Assembly: GCA_030248215.1 (NCBI GenBank)
Contig: JASANG010000573.1
Span: 57,516 to 121,515 of the forward strand
DNA length: 64,000 nt
Origin: Enoplolaimus lenunculus
Taxonomy: Eukaryota; Nematoda; Enoplea; Enoplida; Thoracostomopsidae
Direction of reading: 5' to 3'
Shown: piece after piece, positions 12,333 through 22,900 of the stretch
Layout: the number at the start of each line of letters is the position of its first letter
Numbering within the stretch: the stretch's first letter is position 1
Made by a program: the position numbers and the translations under genes
Notes under the pieces: generated by a model
What the model was told of the DNA's origin: nothing
Database searches by the model: none
Seen by the model: only the letters and a program-made list of their open reading frames with translations

Positions 12333-12747
12333 ATTATAACGATAAAATTTCTACTCACCTTAAGCTCTCGAATCGATTGCAAGTATTAAATATGCTTTAG
12401 CTGTCAGCTAACTACACGACGTAGGCTAAACCGGCCGACGTTTATTTAAACATGTCTCTGAGCATAGGCACGTGTCTGATTATATATACATTAAAGTATG
12501 GTTTTCAGTTTAAAGCTTAATTCAGTTATTACTAGTCATCATTGCGTTTCTTATGGGAACAACTGGAACATTGACAGTTTTGAAATTATTTCGGTTGTTG
12601 AAAAACAATCCATTCGGATTCTGGAAACATTAGCCTGCATATTTTTGAGTCTTTTTTCATACGAGACTTGCGATCCGAATTAAACGTACAGAAACCAACT
12701 CATATGCTTAACATTTTCAAACGACAGATCTAAGCTATCGCCAGAGT

Positions 12748-12892
12748 CGCGAGGGTATTTTGAGTTCAGGCGTCAAGCTCCTATATTTAAGTGGTTATAG
12801 TGAACGGCTTTTACACTTGGGACTGGTGGTTCGAATAGCTTGAAACTGCGTTGAGACGAAATAAAAATATTCATGTTTGAATGGGTTAATTT
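12748..12892 (+). mobile_element. Decayed copy of the TTAA MITE with tRNA-like core
   Basis: Matches the cores of the elements at 18,833-19,095 and 19,464-19,727 across GGCGTCAAGCTCCTATA, a GTGGTTCGAATAGC B-box-like piece and the right end ATTCATGTTTGAATGGGTTAA. The left end is not recognisable. It is much more diverged than the other two. Confidence 0.55.
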
Positions 12893-13111
12893 GCGTAAAT
12901 TTTCATGACTTCAGTATATTTGCGTCCTTCAAACAGACAGCAATTTTTTCAGTTAAAATTTCTAAAACTCATAAAACCTGTATTTCTTTCTTCCGCTTTA
13001 GCTTCGTAATACCTGTGCTGCCGGCAATACATATTGATTGCTTTATACTCCAATAACGTTCGCTACTAATGAAAGCCTCATGACACGAAATTCAAAGGAA
13101 TCGACCTGGTT

Positions 13112-16100
13112 ATGGAATCTTTAGACTATGTTAATTATCGGTTAGCAATGGTAGCGCAAACCCGATTTTGGACATACTCAAGGACTGTACGTTCAATTGG
13201 CTTGGTTTGGGGTCTGTTTACAGTATCACACGCTGTCGTTTTAACCCTTGTCATTCTGCAACCGTACTGGATAATTCGACGTTATGACATTAACGTAGCA
13301 ACGGCCAACAATAACAAAATATATGGCAATTTTGGTGTATCTGAAATTTGCACAGACCGCATTACGTTGTCACAAAACAGTCAAATTAACCACGATTGTC
13401 GAGACAATTTATTGTTTGATTTTGTAAACATTGATTCACCGTATTTAATTGCTACAACTGTGCTTGGTGTAATTTCCGCACTGGCAACATATTTAGCAAT
13501 CGTGTGTACATTGGCGTTCCTATGCATGAGCTCAAGCTCGACGTTTATCTTAGTGAGTGTTGTGCAGTTTTTTGCAGGTGAGTGCCTTCAGGGGCGGATC
13601 ATGACCTAACCTTGCCTCGAAGCCGATTTGCAGTGCGAAGCCGCAAACAGGGTTGATAGAAAATGTGAATAAAAGTAAATTTCTCCTTTCGAGATGTTTA
13701 TTTTTCACAAACTGGTCATAGATTCTGCGAAGGCGGCACAACTGAAGCCGCGGTCTTAGTGGCCTCAGTTATGATCCGCACCTGAATGGCTTTGCATATT
13801 GTTGACTCGATGTTAAGTTTTTTTACTTGCTGTTTATCTTTGTCCCGAATCAGCTGCAAGTGTACAGAATTCTCACGGATGCTGCGTGTTATATAGAACT
13901 GAAAATTTTCTGAAGCCAAACCATTTCAGGTCTTGATCTTAATACAAACTTTGGTTTTCACTTATGTTTGGAGGCAGTGCCCTGTTTGGCCCATCATGAA
14001 TCCGCCAGTGTACCAGAACGAGAGTATCAAACTATGACTGACATCAAAATGCTAACCAAGGACCTTTCATTTATACTACGTTCAAGTCCTATTCACACGT
14101 GCAAGTTTTTGCTGCGACAACTTGCAGCTGCAACTTGCGCTTGCAGGTTTTGTCCAAAATCCCGGTCGAAAAACTTGCAGCTGCAAATAATTCGTTAAAA
14201 ATCATGGCTAGGATTTAGTTCACAAGAGTGAACAATCATGCAAGTTCACTGAATTTTTTGCAGCCGCTTTCTCATAGACTGATAAAAAAGTGACAGTTCT
14301 GCGTGCAATTTGCAGCCGCAAGTTCTGGCAACATAAACTTACATGTGTGAATAAGGCTTTACTCTTAAATCACATTCATGTGCATAATAAAGGCATGTAA
14401 CTTTCTTTTAGCTTTATGAAATTTTAAATAATACATATTCTTCACGTTTAGTTCCTCAGTTTTCGATGAATAATATATTAAACGGTTAAGTGACTGACTT
14501 TTAATAGTTGTGGTATCCTTTATTTACCGCAAAACGCTGATACTTTTTTGCTTCGGTTTGCTCCCACACACCAAATATTTTCCGCGAAAACGAATCACTG
14601 TTTTCAAAAACGTTTAGCAGTAGCACAAGAATTTAGTCTGCAACAGTTAAAACTGCGTATAAACTAAAAACATCTTCGACGGGCTACCAATTTGAAACAG
14701 ATTTCTATAAAACTTGAAACGTCAGATCTGCGGCAGAATAAAACTTACAACAATACCGAGTTTTAGATTCGACTATTTTAGTTATCGTCATAAACTGGAT
14801 AAAAGTGTGAATAGTGATTCGGTGATGGACATATTTGGTATAATAGATCCTGGTTATAGAAAAGTTTGCTCTCGAGTTCAGGGGTAGATTTTAAAAAAAT
14901 TAAATTGGTATGAATCCACGGAACCAAACAATATTGTGACATGCCTCATGCACATGACTGACGCTGGTCGACTCGAAGTATTTTTCGATTTTATGTAAAC
15001 AAATTTTTCGCTCGATACAGAGGCAGTTCACGGAGAGGGAATGAACCCCATGGACGAGCCCGTTAGCATTTTATGATCGATATGTTTGTAATTGGTATTA
15101 TACGACATGCTTAATTTTTAGAACGACTTTATTGAACTTAATTATACCATAGACGTAACCTCTTCCGGAAGCAGTTACAAAGTAAGCTTGAAAACTTTAA
15201 GCCTATGGCTAAGCCTATTTTGGAAGAACATTGAAATGTATTATTTTCTTAATGGTTTTAGCGGTTTTCATGATCGCAGCATGCTTGCTGTTTCCATTTT
15301 CCTGGTCGTCAGCGGCAGTTACAGAGCTGTGCAACAATGACGGACGCGTATACAAACTTGGAAAATGCGAAATTGGTTGGGCGTTCGTAATTGCGATGCT
15401 TTGCGTCGCAGACGGCATATCTCTTGCAGTCCTAGCGCTTGCTCTGGGTATTAAAGATCCTAAAAAGTTTGAAGACAATTCGCAAATTGGTAGGTATGAA
15501 CTAATCATCTATTACTTAGTTGTGCACTGCATCGTGAGAGAGGCGTTTTAGCAGTAAAAATTACATTAGTAGAAAATGAAGAGTTTCCGTCAAAAATTGC
15601 AAAATACGCAATATCGGCCAAAATAGACCACTGAGTTGAGCCCATATTATAAACTTTAGACAAACATGTTACCGTAACACATGCGGCGAAAGTGCAGGGG
15701 CAGATCATGATGACCCATGCACACCCTGAGGCCGAATTGTGATGTTGTATCCACATAATTTGATGAAACAACGTTGGTATATATGTTTGCATTCAAGTTT
15801 TCATTTTGTAATCACTGGCCATGGTTAGCAACAAAGTCCTTAAAGCATTATCCCATCTCGCATCCGGCGTACATTAACCATAGCAGGAAAACGCGATTCC
15901 AGCACTTGACGAAAAGAAAAAAGGAGGGGTTAAAATTATAAACTGCATCATTGTTTTATAGTTTAACAAATCACATGTAAATTTTTATTCAAAATTCATC
16001 ACATTATTTTTCTTTATGATCTTGGGACCGTGGTACAAGTGAGTTGTAGCACGGCTTAATGTCTAATGCTGTGCACTCAAACATCGCCGCCGTGCTACCC

Positions 16101-17497
16101 GTGTAAAGTCAAGAACTCGTGAAACGCAGGCGTGCAGAACTCTAGCTATCGCACTCTGTTCTACATTTATACGTGCAGTTGTTTTTTATTTAATTGCGCA
16201 GCAACATCTGATGCTCTCGGGCCGCACACTTGGCGCATCGGAACAGCATACGTTAATAGCTCGAAAGAACGTAAATCCATGCTATAACGATTACTTGGTT
16301 TCAAAATTGCATCAGGTTGCAACCGGAGGTGAAAAATACCGGAGCAGGAGCCGGAGTCGGAGGTCAACGAAACTTGAAAGAGTCGGAGCCGGAGGTGAAG
16401 CGAAATTAGGTTGTAAAAGTGGTAGCTAATTAGTTAATTTTAGCCAATATCTGCAATGTGTTGTTAAGTTGTTTGGATTTACGCTAATTTTCTGTGAAAT
16501 TTCGTAAATTCTGTCCTGAAAATTGTGACCAAAGCTAAATGAAGCGCGCTAAACAGATAAATTTTGCAAAATTATTCAAAATTTTACTTCCGAAATTGCC
16601 GGAACCTCCGGCAAAAATTGTACCGGAGAATGTGCCCAGTTGCATACTCTTATGAAGTATGCATCATACACTCTTGATAATAATCATTCATAAGTTTTGA
16701 AGAAGCGTGGCAAAATTTCGAATACGTACTCTAGAATTAGCAAATCACGTTAGTACTGCAATAACTGTAGTGATTTCCGTAAGCGGATAGAGTCCGTAAA
16801 TCCCAATTAGAGTCCATAAATGAATATTATCCCTTAGTTGAGTTCGAAACTTTAAAGCATACCTAAGTTTTGAAAGTACATTCCTAAGCATAAGATTGCA
16901 TTAACGCTCAAAGGGTGGTGGGCAGCGGGTTGAAAGTAAATAGCACTCCATAACCCAATAACAGGGGTACCGTCTGTAGAGGCCCGATAAATACAAGTCC
17001 CTCTTCTTGTTCAGGTCACTACTATACGAGGTGGCAATGGGACGCTTCCCACAAAGGGATATCACTTCCATTCCAAAACTTCTTCTGCAGTACCGAAGGA
17101 TTTTGTGTTACTAAACTTTTCACGACCAGTCAAATCTTCTCGCCACGTCTATTAACAATTCCTGGTCTGGTCATACTTGCAAGTGATGTCTTATATTTTG
17201 TCATAATTTTAATGTTTTCCAGCTTCAGTTCCGAACAAACAGTTAATGGATTCAACTCAAAACGGTTTTATAGTATCAAATGACGGCGAAACGCATGTTA
17301 AATCGAGAAAGTCTAATGGGCTGCAAAATGGTTACAATCACATTGACGATCATGAAATGCTCTATGAAGGAAGCAGTACAAATCGCGCATCTTCTGGTGA
17401 AGGTACAAGCGATAAAGGAAATTTATCACCGATGTCACAATTCACTATTTTACAAAGCCCTGTCGTCAAACATTATCAGCAAACTCGCCGGCGTTAA
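13112..17497 (+). CDS. LHFPL-family tetraspan membrane protein, 3 exons
   Basis: A four-pass membrane protein of the LHFPL (lipoma HMGIC fusion partner-like) family. Exons are 13,112-13,577, 15,262-15,489 and 17,223-17,497, with GTGAGT and GTAGGT donors and matching phase-1 junctions, giving 322 residues. Family hallmarks are YSRTVRSIGLVWGLFTV followed by QPYW at the first membrane segment (about residues 25-55), and a loop with the cysteines of EICTD and HDCRD. Further segments lie at about 113-140 and 146-170. Then come CNNDGRVYKLGKCEIGW and the last segment ending LALALG. Vertebrate members (LHFPL3/4/5) are about 210-250 residues and act beside GABA-A receptors or the hair-cell transduction channel; this one has a longer polar cytoplasmic tail coded by exon 3. 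Which paralogue it matches is unclear. Introns carry several MITEs, and an upstream untranslated exon is possible. Confidence 0.9.
13589..13784. mobile_element. hAT-type MITE next to the LHFPL exon 1 donor
   Basis: A 196-bp element starting CAGGGGCGGATCATGACC and ending ATGATCCGCACCTG, which is the inverse. The flanks AGTGCCTT and AATGGCTT look like a diverged 8-bp target duplication. It starts only 11 bases past the exon 1 boundary of the LHFPL gene, inside intron 1. No coding capacity. Confidence 0.8.
14084..14359. mobile_element. MITE with about 48-bp TIRs (TATTCACACGTGCAAG), copy 1
   Basis: A roughly 276-bp non-coding element in LHFPL intron 1. Its left end AAGTCCTATTCACACGTGC is the inverse of its right end ATGTGTGAATAAGGCTT, and the inverted match runs about 48 bp through GACAACTTGCAGCTGCAA. 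A second copy is at 21,643-21,915. Homology between the two copies also covers about 55 bp to the left (from AACTATGACTGACATCAAAA), outside the inverted repeat. Confidence 0.75.
15696..15760 (+). mobile_element. Solo hAT-like end
   Basis: GCAGGGGCAGATCATGATGACCC resembles the start of the MITE at 13,589 (CAGGGGCGGATCATGACC). I find no partner end or target duplication, so this is at best a truncated relic inside LHFPL intron 2. Confidence 0.35.
16310..16640 (+). repeat. GGAGCCGGA interspersed repeat, copy 2
   Basis: Aligns with 11,578-11,915, from GTTGCAACCGGAGG through GGAGCAGGAGCCGGAG to CCGGAACCTCCGGC and AAAAATTGTACCGGAG. It lies in LHFPL intron 2. It ends where a solo terminus of the long-TIR MITE (see 16,625-16,672) begins, which suggests that element inserted at its edge. 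Confidence 0.6.
16625..16672 (-). mobile_element. Solo end of the long-TIR MITE
   Basis: GAATGTGCCCAGTTGCA followed by ACTCTT and CACTCTTG matches the right terminus of the complete element at 41,938-42,270. The rest of the element is missing here, so it is a deletion relic. Confidence 0.6.
16782..17013 (-). mobile_element. MITE family A, truncated copy 3
   Basis: The middle and one end of family A: GTAAGCGGATAGAGTCC, a GAGTTCGAAACTTTAAAGC stretch, and a closing TTCAGGTCACTACTATA. The opposite end is truncated. It sits in LHFPL intron 2, about 210 bp before exon 3. Confidence 0.65.
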
Positions 17498-18054
17498 TTC
17501 ATAAGAGCGTTGCATAAACTTTTTTTGTTTACTAGGAACCATAATATCAAGCCGGTATAGTAACTATTACCAGTTAGCGATAGGTTCTCAAATTGATGAA
17601 CGTCTGTATTTGAAGATCTCGAAATTTGAACCGAGGTAACGGAAACCGAATTCGAAAATGTGCAGGTTTGTAAAGTTTATTGTGTTGATTCGAAAGTTAC
17701 AACACCATTCACTAGCTAGTGGTGGGTACTATTACCATTTGTGAATACTCCATAAATTACTCATACATAGGAATAGGTCGGGTTGCACCGTTTGATTTTA
17801 AAATCAGAAAACAGCATAAATATTAAACAGGCGAATGTGAGTTAAGCCAATTTTTATTCAAAACACACTGTTCAGATTTCATTGTTTTATGTATTTTTAA
17901 ATCTGGATCGTACAATTTTTAACTGACCTTTCAAGTATACTTTCTTACTACTATTTTCTAAATTTTGAGATGTTGGTATAACTTAGGCTTACAGTTGGGT
18001 TTAGTTACAGCAAGATGTTCTGAATGTATTGGCTTACAATTTCGTGTCGATTAG
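17498..18054. other. LHFPL 3' flank, nothing else recognised
   Basis: Downstream flank of the LHFPL gene, expected to hold its 3' untranslated region. I see no other feature. Confidence 0.4.
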
Positions 18055-18385
18055 AGAACAGGGCCATAACAGTACTATAAGCATATTCCAAAAGGTTAAG
18101 CCTAAGCCCAAGCGTAAGGATAAACCTATATTTAAGCCTAAAGGAAAAATTTTGTCCAGTGCTTGTACAAGATGTTTTCAATGTATTGGCTTACAAATTC
18201 GTGCCAATTATAGAACAGGGCCATAACAGTGCTATAACCATATTCCCAAGGTTAAGCCTAAGCCTAAGCGTAAGTATAACCCTATACCTAAGCTTAAGCC
18301 TAAGCGAAAAATTTTATCCAATGCTTAACCTTACTATACTCGGTCCTGCGAAAAACTTGTCCACCCCTTATACATGGCCCAACTT
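18055..18385 (-). mobile_element. AAGCCT-core repeat, copy f, internally duplicated
   Basis: Two tandem versions of about 160 bp share AGAACAGGGCCATAACAGT, then ATATTCC and GGTTAAGCCTAAGCC, then AAAATTTT and TCCA. The copy ends ACCCCTTATACATGGCCC. It has the same core as the other AAGCCT repeats. The duplication is local, because the spacer TGTTTTCAATGTATTGGC also recurs. Confidence 0.65.
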
Positions 18386-18489
18386 TGGTTCTTATGTTGA
18401 TTTAATCCAAATATCAACACTACTTATGGTTACCCCTCATGTTTTTCTTTCATTTTCATAAGAATTACTGTTGCAAATTATTTATTAAT

Positions 18490-19143
18490 GGCTGGGTTTC
18501 CGAAATTTTATTTATGTATTTACTTAAGTTATATTTAAGTAATTACTCAAGTTGACGAATATATACTGAAATTTCGAGCAAAATTAAATTAACGACAAAT
18601 GTCAGCCATTGTCATAACAAGAAAGTAACAGTTTTGCTTTATATTAAGAAGACACCATGAGTCTACAATTTCAATTGGACTGAGTCTACAATTTCAATTG
18701 GACTACGGTTAGTATGGCTCAATGGTAAATTTGTAATCTATCAAATTTAGTTAGCGACTTAAGTATTTAATTAACTTAAGTACGCTTTTAAAAACAACAA
18801 AATCCTCAAGTAATTACTTAGCACGTGCTTAACCCCTTCTCACATTGAGTTGCCTATAGGCAACTCAGCGCAGTGTATATACGTTAACTAAGATATATCG
18901 CACCGTGTTTAACAATAGCAACACGTATACATAGTACTCAATCACCACAAGACGTGAGAGCCCCCTCGGGCTCGAGCGTCAAGCTCCTATAGCTAAGTGG
19001 TGACGGTATACGCCTCCCACTCCAGTCACTGGAGTTCGAATCCTAGCATAAAAGTAGGTCTCAGGGGAAATAGAAAATATTCATGTGAGAAAGGGTTAAC
19101 TACTTAGTCGTACTTAAGTAAGTAGGATTTCAGAAACCCAGCC
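18490..19143. mobile_element. MITE with GGCTGGGTTTC ends, interrupted by a TTAA MITE
   Basis: Starts GGCTGGGTTTCCGAAATTTT and ends GGATTTCAGAAACCCAGCC, an inverted pair. The interior has repeated ACTTAAGTA blocks. A related copy at 47,309-47,637 lacks the interruption. Here a 263-bp TTAA-flanked element (18,833-19,095) sits inside, so this is the older of the two. Confidence 0.75.
18833..19095 (+). mobile_element. TTAA-flanked (piggyBac-like) MITE with tRNA-like core, copy 1
   Basis: The element CCCCTTCTCACAT to ATGTGAGAAAGGG has inverted ends and lies between two TTAA tetranucleotides (18,829-18,832 and 19,096-19,099), the target type of piggyBac transposons. Its core resembles a tRNA: TAGCTAAGTGGTGACGG fits an A box and GGAGTTCGAATCCTAGC a B box. 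It is over 95% identical by eye to 19,464-19,727. No coding capacity. Confidence 0.85.
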
Positions 19144-19463
19144 TATGTTTCTTTATGAGAGCCTACGGTATGCTTGTTTAAGTAAGTTAATGTTTTAACC
19201 AAAAAGAACATAAATCTGAGTATATAATTGCTAAAGACAAGTGTCATAATTTATTTATTGCATATTTTGCGCAATACAATTAATCATAGCTGGAGGTAAT
19301 AAATTCGTTCAGGTTCTAGAAAAATTTTAAACATTTCTATTCCTCGATGGTTCCCGTGTTTACCAGAATGAAAACGTATCAATAACCACATCAGTGGGTT
19401 TCCTCTGTCGTTAATTTTAAAAATGCGGACAAGTCAACAGTTTTATCACACCTTTGTAATTAA

Positions 19464-19727
19464 CCCCTTCTCACATTGAGTTGCCTGTAGGCAACTCAGC
19501 GCAGTGTATATATGTTAAATAGTATATATCGCACCGTGTTTAGCAATTGCAACACGTATACATAGTACTAAATCACCACAAGACGTGAGAGCCCCCTCTG
19601 GCTCGAGCGTCAAGCTCCTATAGCTGAGTGGTGATGGTATACGCTTCCCACTCCAGTCACTGGAGTTCGAATCCTAGCATAAAACGTAGGTCTCAGGGGA
19701 AATAGAAAATATTCATGTGAGAAAGGG
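19464..19727 (+). mobile_element. TTAA-flanked (piggyBac-like) MITE with tRNA-like core, copy 2
   Basis: Nearly the same 264 bp as copy 1, with TTAA at 19,460-19,463 and 19,728-19,731, the same CCCCTTCTCACAT end and the same GGAGTTCGAATCCTAGC box. The close match means both copies moved recently. It lies about 240 bp downstream of the kinesin stop codon, in the flank between two genes. Confidence 0.85.
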
Positions 19728-19971
19728 TTAACATTAAAATATTATAATACGTTGTTTTTACTCATCGGCATTCACAAATGATTTGTATTGTTTCAGCTTT
19801 TTAAAGTAAACTTTTGCGAACCCTCATCTACTGGCTAAATATCATCATTAATCAAGATTCTTTTTTTTTAAATTGTAAAAATGCCCAAATATTCTAAAAT
19901 AAAAACGTAAAATGAAACCCGTTATTAAATTCTTAAATTATTTTCAACTTTCTGTCTTCTTTCGCGGTGAT

Positions 19972-22900
19972 TTAACTAATTGTGCACGACGTTGACTTTT
20001 TATCGCCACCAATGTTTCCATTTGACACTGGAACCACTGAACTGGTCGGCCGTTCTCCTTCTCCATTTTCAATCGGTGCCGCTGAAGGAACACGGCTGTT
20101 GCCAGGCATTCGTTTTGCACTTGCTTTGCTATCACCGTACAGATTTGACCATTTTCGGATTGTGTCCGCATTTGGGGCGTCAAGGATGCCTTTAACATAA
20201 TTCAATGGGAGTGCTTGGCTCTTACGCCCTTCGCTTGCTGTCACTAGTTCGCGTAACGCGTGCAACTTGTGTTCAGTCATTTCGTTGCGTTTTCGCAACA
20301 ACGCAGTTTCCATTTCAAGTCGTACTCGATGCAGATCGATCGTTTTGACGTTGGTGTTTGCAGCGCAAGCTTGGCCTGTAAACTACTTGAAAGAATGGCT
20401 TACACCGAATCATTGCGTGTTTCAAAATTTCGGTAATTTGCTAGCAATTTACGCAATCCTGAGAAGCACATTGAGGCGAAATATTGCAGTTTTGTCAAAT
20501 TTTCAGTTATTGTCTTTAAGTGTTTCTAGACATGAAATGTTTACTGTACAGTTATTTACATCGCTAAACACCATTGACAAACATTAGCTTTGTGAAGTAT
20601 TAGAAAACGTAAAAATTGAGTAAAAACCTTAATTTTTTATATGAAAGCACTTTTACCTTTCTGATCTTTTTCAGATTTCATCCAACATGCTGTATTCATC
20701 GACATGTCTCGTCTTACTGGCATTTGTGTACCCCAAACTTCAATCAGTATTTTTTCTGAAAATAAAAACATTTTATGAGAATTCATCGCTTCTTTAAAAA
20801 ATGCAGAAACATTCAGGCAAATTTAGTAATATATGTTAAGTAACTGCCTGAGTCAAATTTTGACTAAACTTCTATATTTAACCATAGGTACTTTTCGTTT
20901 TTGATTCCTACACAATTTGTGCTAGCTTTAATAATATGGATTAAATAAAGATTAACAATTAAGGTGGTGGTTACCTTCCATCAAATATCGCATTATATCG
21001 CTTGTTACAGGTTTGAATGTGTGTACTTTTGTGTAGTTGAAGTCCGGATTCGAAGTATTTGATATTTTCTTAGTACAATGATATTCCTTTGATTTATAGA
21101 CTTTGTATTTGCACACTACGTTTGTATATCGTGGCGGCAATCCACGTGCGCTGATTATTTTCATAATGAACTGCAAGTCTTGTCCTAAAATATTATACAA
21201 TTTTGTATATTTGCGTACAGCCTTACTTATTTCCACGTAATAAATTGAACGATTATATATCTTTGCATGCGTTTGAAAATTGCTCGTGAGACACATTGAC
21301 TTTAATCTTGGACGCCACTAGGATGTTGAGTTATGGTGTACAAAACGGTCTTTTGACCAGAACGTATGCTAGGTGACATTGTGACGTTAGCGAAAGCAAT
21401 GTATTTACAGTATATATATTATATATGTCGATTGTCGTGCCCCAAAAAACTATTTGGCCCCAGTTGGCAACTGGGACGTCCAAACAACAATTGCTGTTAC
21501 AACCACTGGAATGCAGAATAATTTTATTGGGTGCTCATGTTTGACTATATTCAAGAAAACTGACTTGCAACGTAATTATTTGGCTTCAAACTATGACTGA
21601 CATCAAAATGCTAAAAAAGGACGTTTCATTAATACTACATTTAAGTCGTATTCACACGTGCAAGTTTTTGCTGCGACAACTTGCAGCTGCAAATTGCACT
21701 GAAAGTTCTGTCCAAAATCCCGTCGAAAAACTTGCAGCTGCAAATAATTCATTAAAAATCATAGCTAGGAATTTAGTTCACATGTGTGAACAATCATGCA
21801 AGTGCTTTGAATTTATTGCAGACGCTATCTTAGTGGCTGATGATAAATGAATGTTCTGTGCGCAATTTGCAGTTGCAAGTTCTCGCAGCAAAACTTACAC
21901 GTATGAATAGGGCTTAAAACACATTATTTTTAAAAACAGTTTAATCAAACATTAAAATTTCGATAGGTAAGCCTTCCCCAAAATCTGAACCTAACTCTTA
22001 TTGTAAATATAGGGAAAACTGTAGAAGAGTGAGGTAACGCATCGACCTAATACCTGTGCTTACCAATCAAAGCAGTAGGTTCATCAATCCATACGTCACT
22101 ATTCTCGTCAAACTCTTTACCGTTCTGATCACACGGCACTAGTTCAACTTTAAGAATTCCAACTTCGTTTCCTCGAAATTCGGTAATCTCGAGTTGCGCT
22201 TTTGTTTCGATGACGTACGACAACGATTTCAAATACACCGCAACGTTTCCAATCCGAACTGGCTCATCAAGCGGTTCAGTAAACGGATCCTCTTCTTCAG
22301 GTAATTTCCAATCTTCACCGTCTTCAAACCGCTGATACATCTCTTCCATTACGACAAATCGATTGAGAAACTTTTCTTTCGGCCAATCGTACACAAGGCC
22401 GTTGTCAAAATTACGAACGCGAACGAATACTTGCGTGCGACCGCCTTTTGCGTCACCAAGTGCTTCCGGTTCGACAAGCATCACTTCAAACTTGGTCAAT
22501 TTGTCCAACGTTTCGCTAATAGAATTTGCTTCTTCAACAGCAGGAACGACCTGAAATCGACATTAAAAAATTTTCACTTTTTCTGCAAACTGTACCATAG
22601 TAATCTGTGGCGGACTACCACGGTTAACATTTTTACGCAAACTGTTAGCTAGGTTCATTATAATTACTCAGTACATATTACTTTTAGTGAAGTCTCGTTT
22701 TTCCGCCGGACTGCAATAGAGTATGCTTTGCTTGGGTCTTAGACTTTTAGCTTAGGTTTAGGCTTAGTGTTAAACATACTTTTAATTGGAATCTCAATGA
22801 CTATTTATGTTATAATACCAAACTAGAGCAAAAGTTTTAAATAAAACAAGGTATAGACAAAATCCTTGTTCAAATTAGCGAACATTAGCATGCAGTTTTT

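Noticed and set aside
13968-14198. Open frame starting in LHFPL intron 1 and a similar one at 21,593-21,850
   Set aside because: Both run through copies of the same MITE; the shared peptide reflects the repeat and not a gene family.
18888-19050. tRNA-like core of the TTAA MITE as a functional tRNA gene
   Set aside because: The stems do not pair into a cloverleaf and the segment is part of a repeated transposon.
19944-20198. Alternative frame over the last kinesin exon
   Set aside because: The frame used in the gene model fits the upstream splice phase and the conserved sequence; this one is a shadow.
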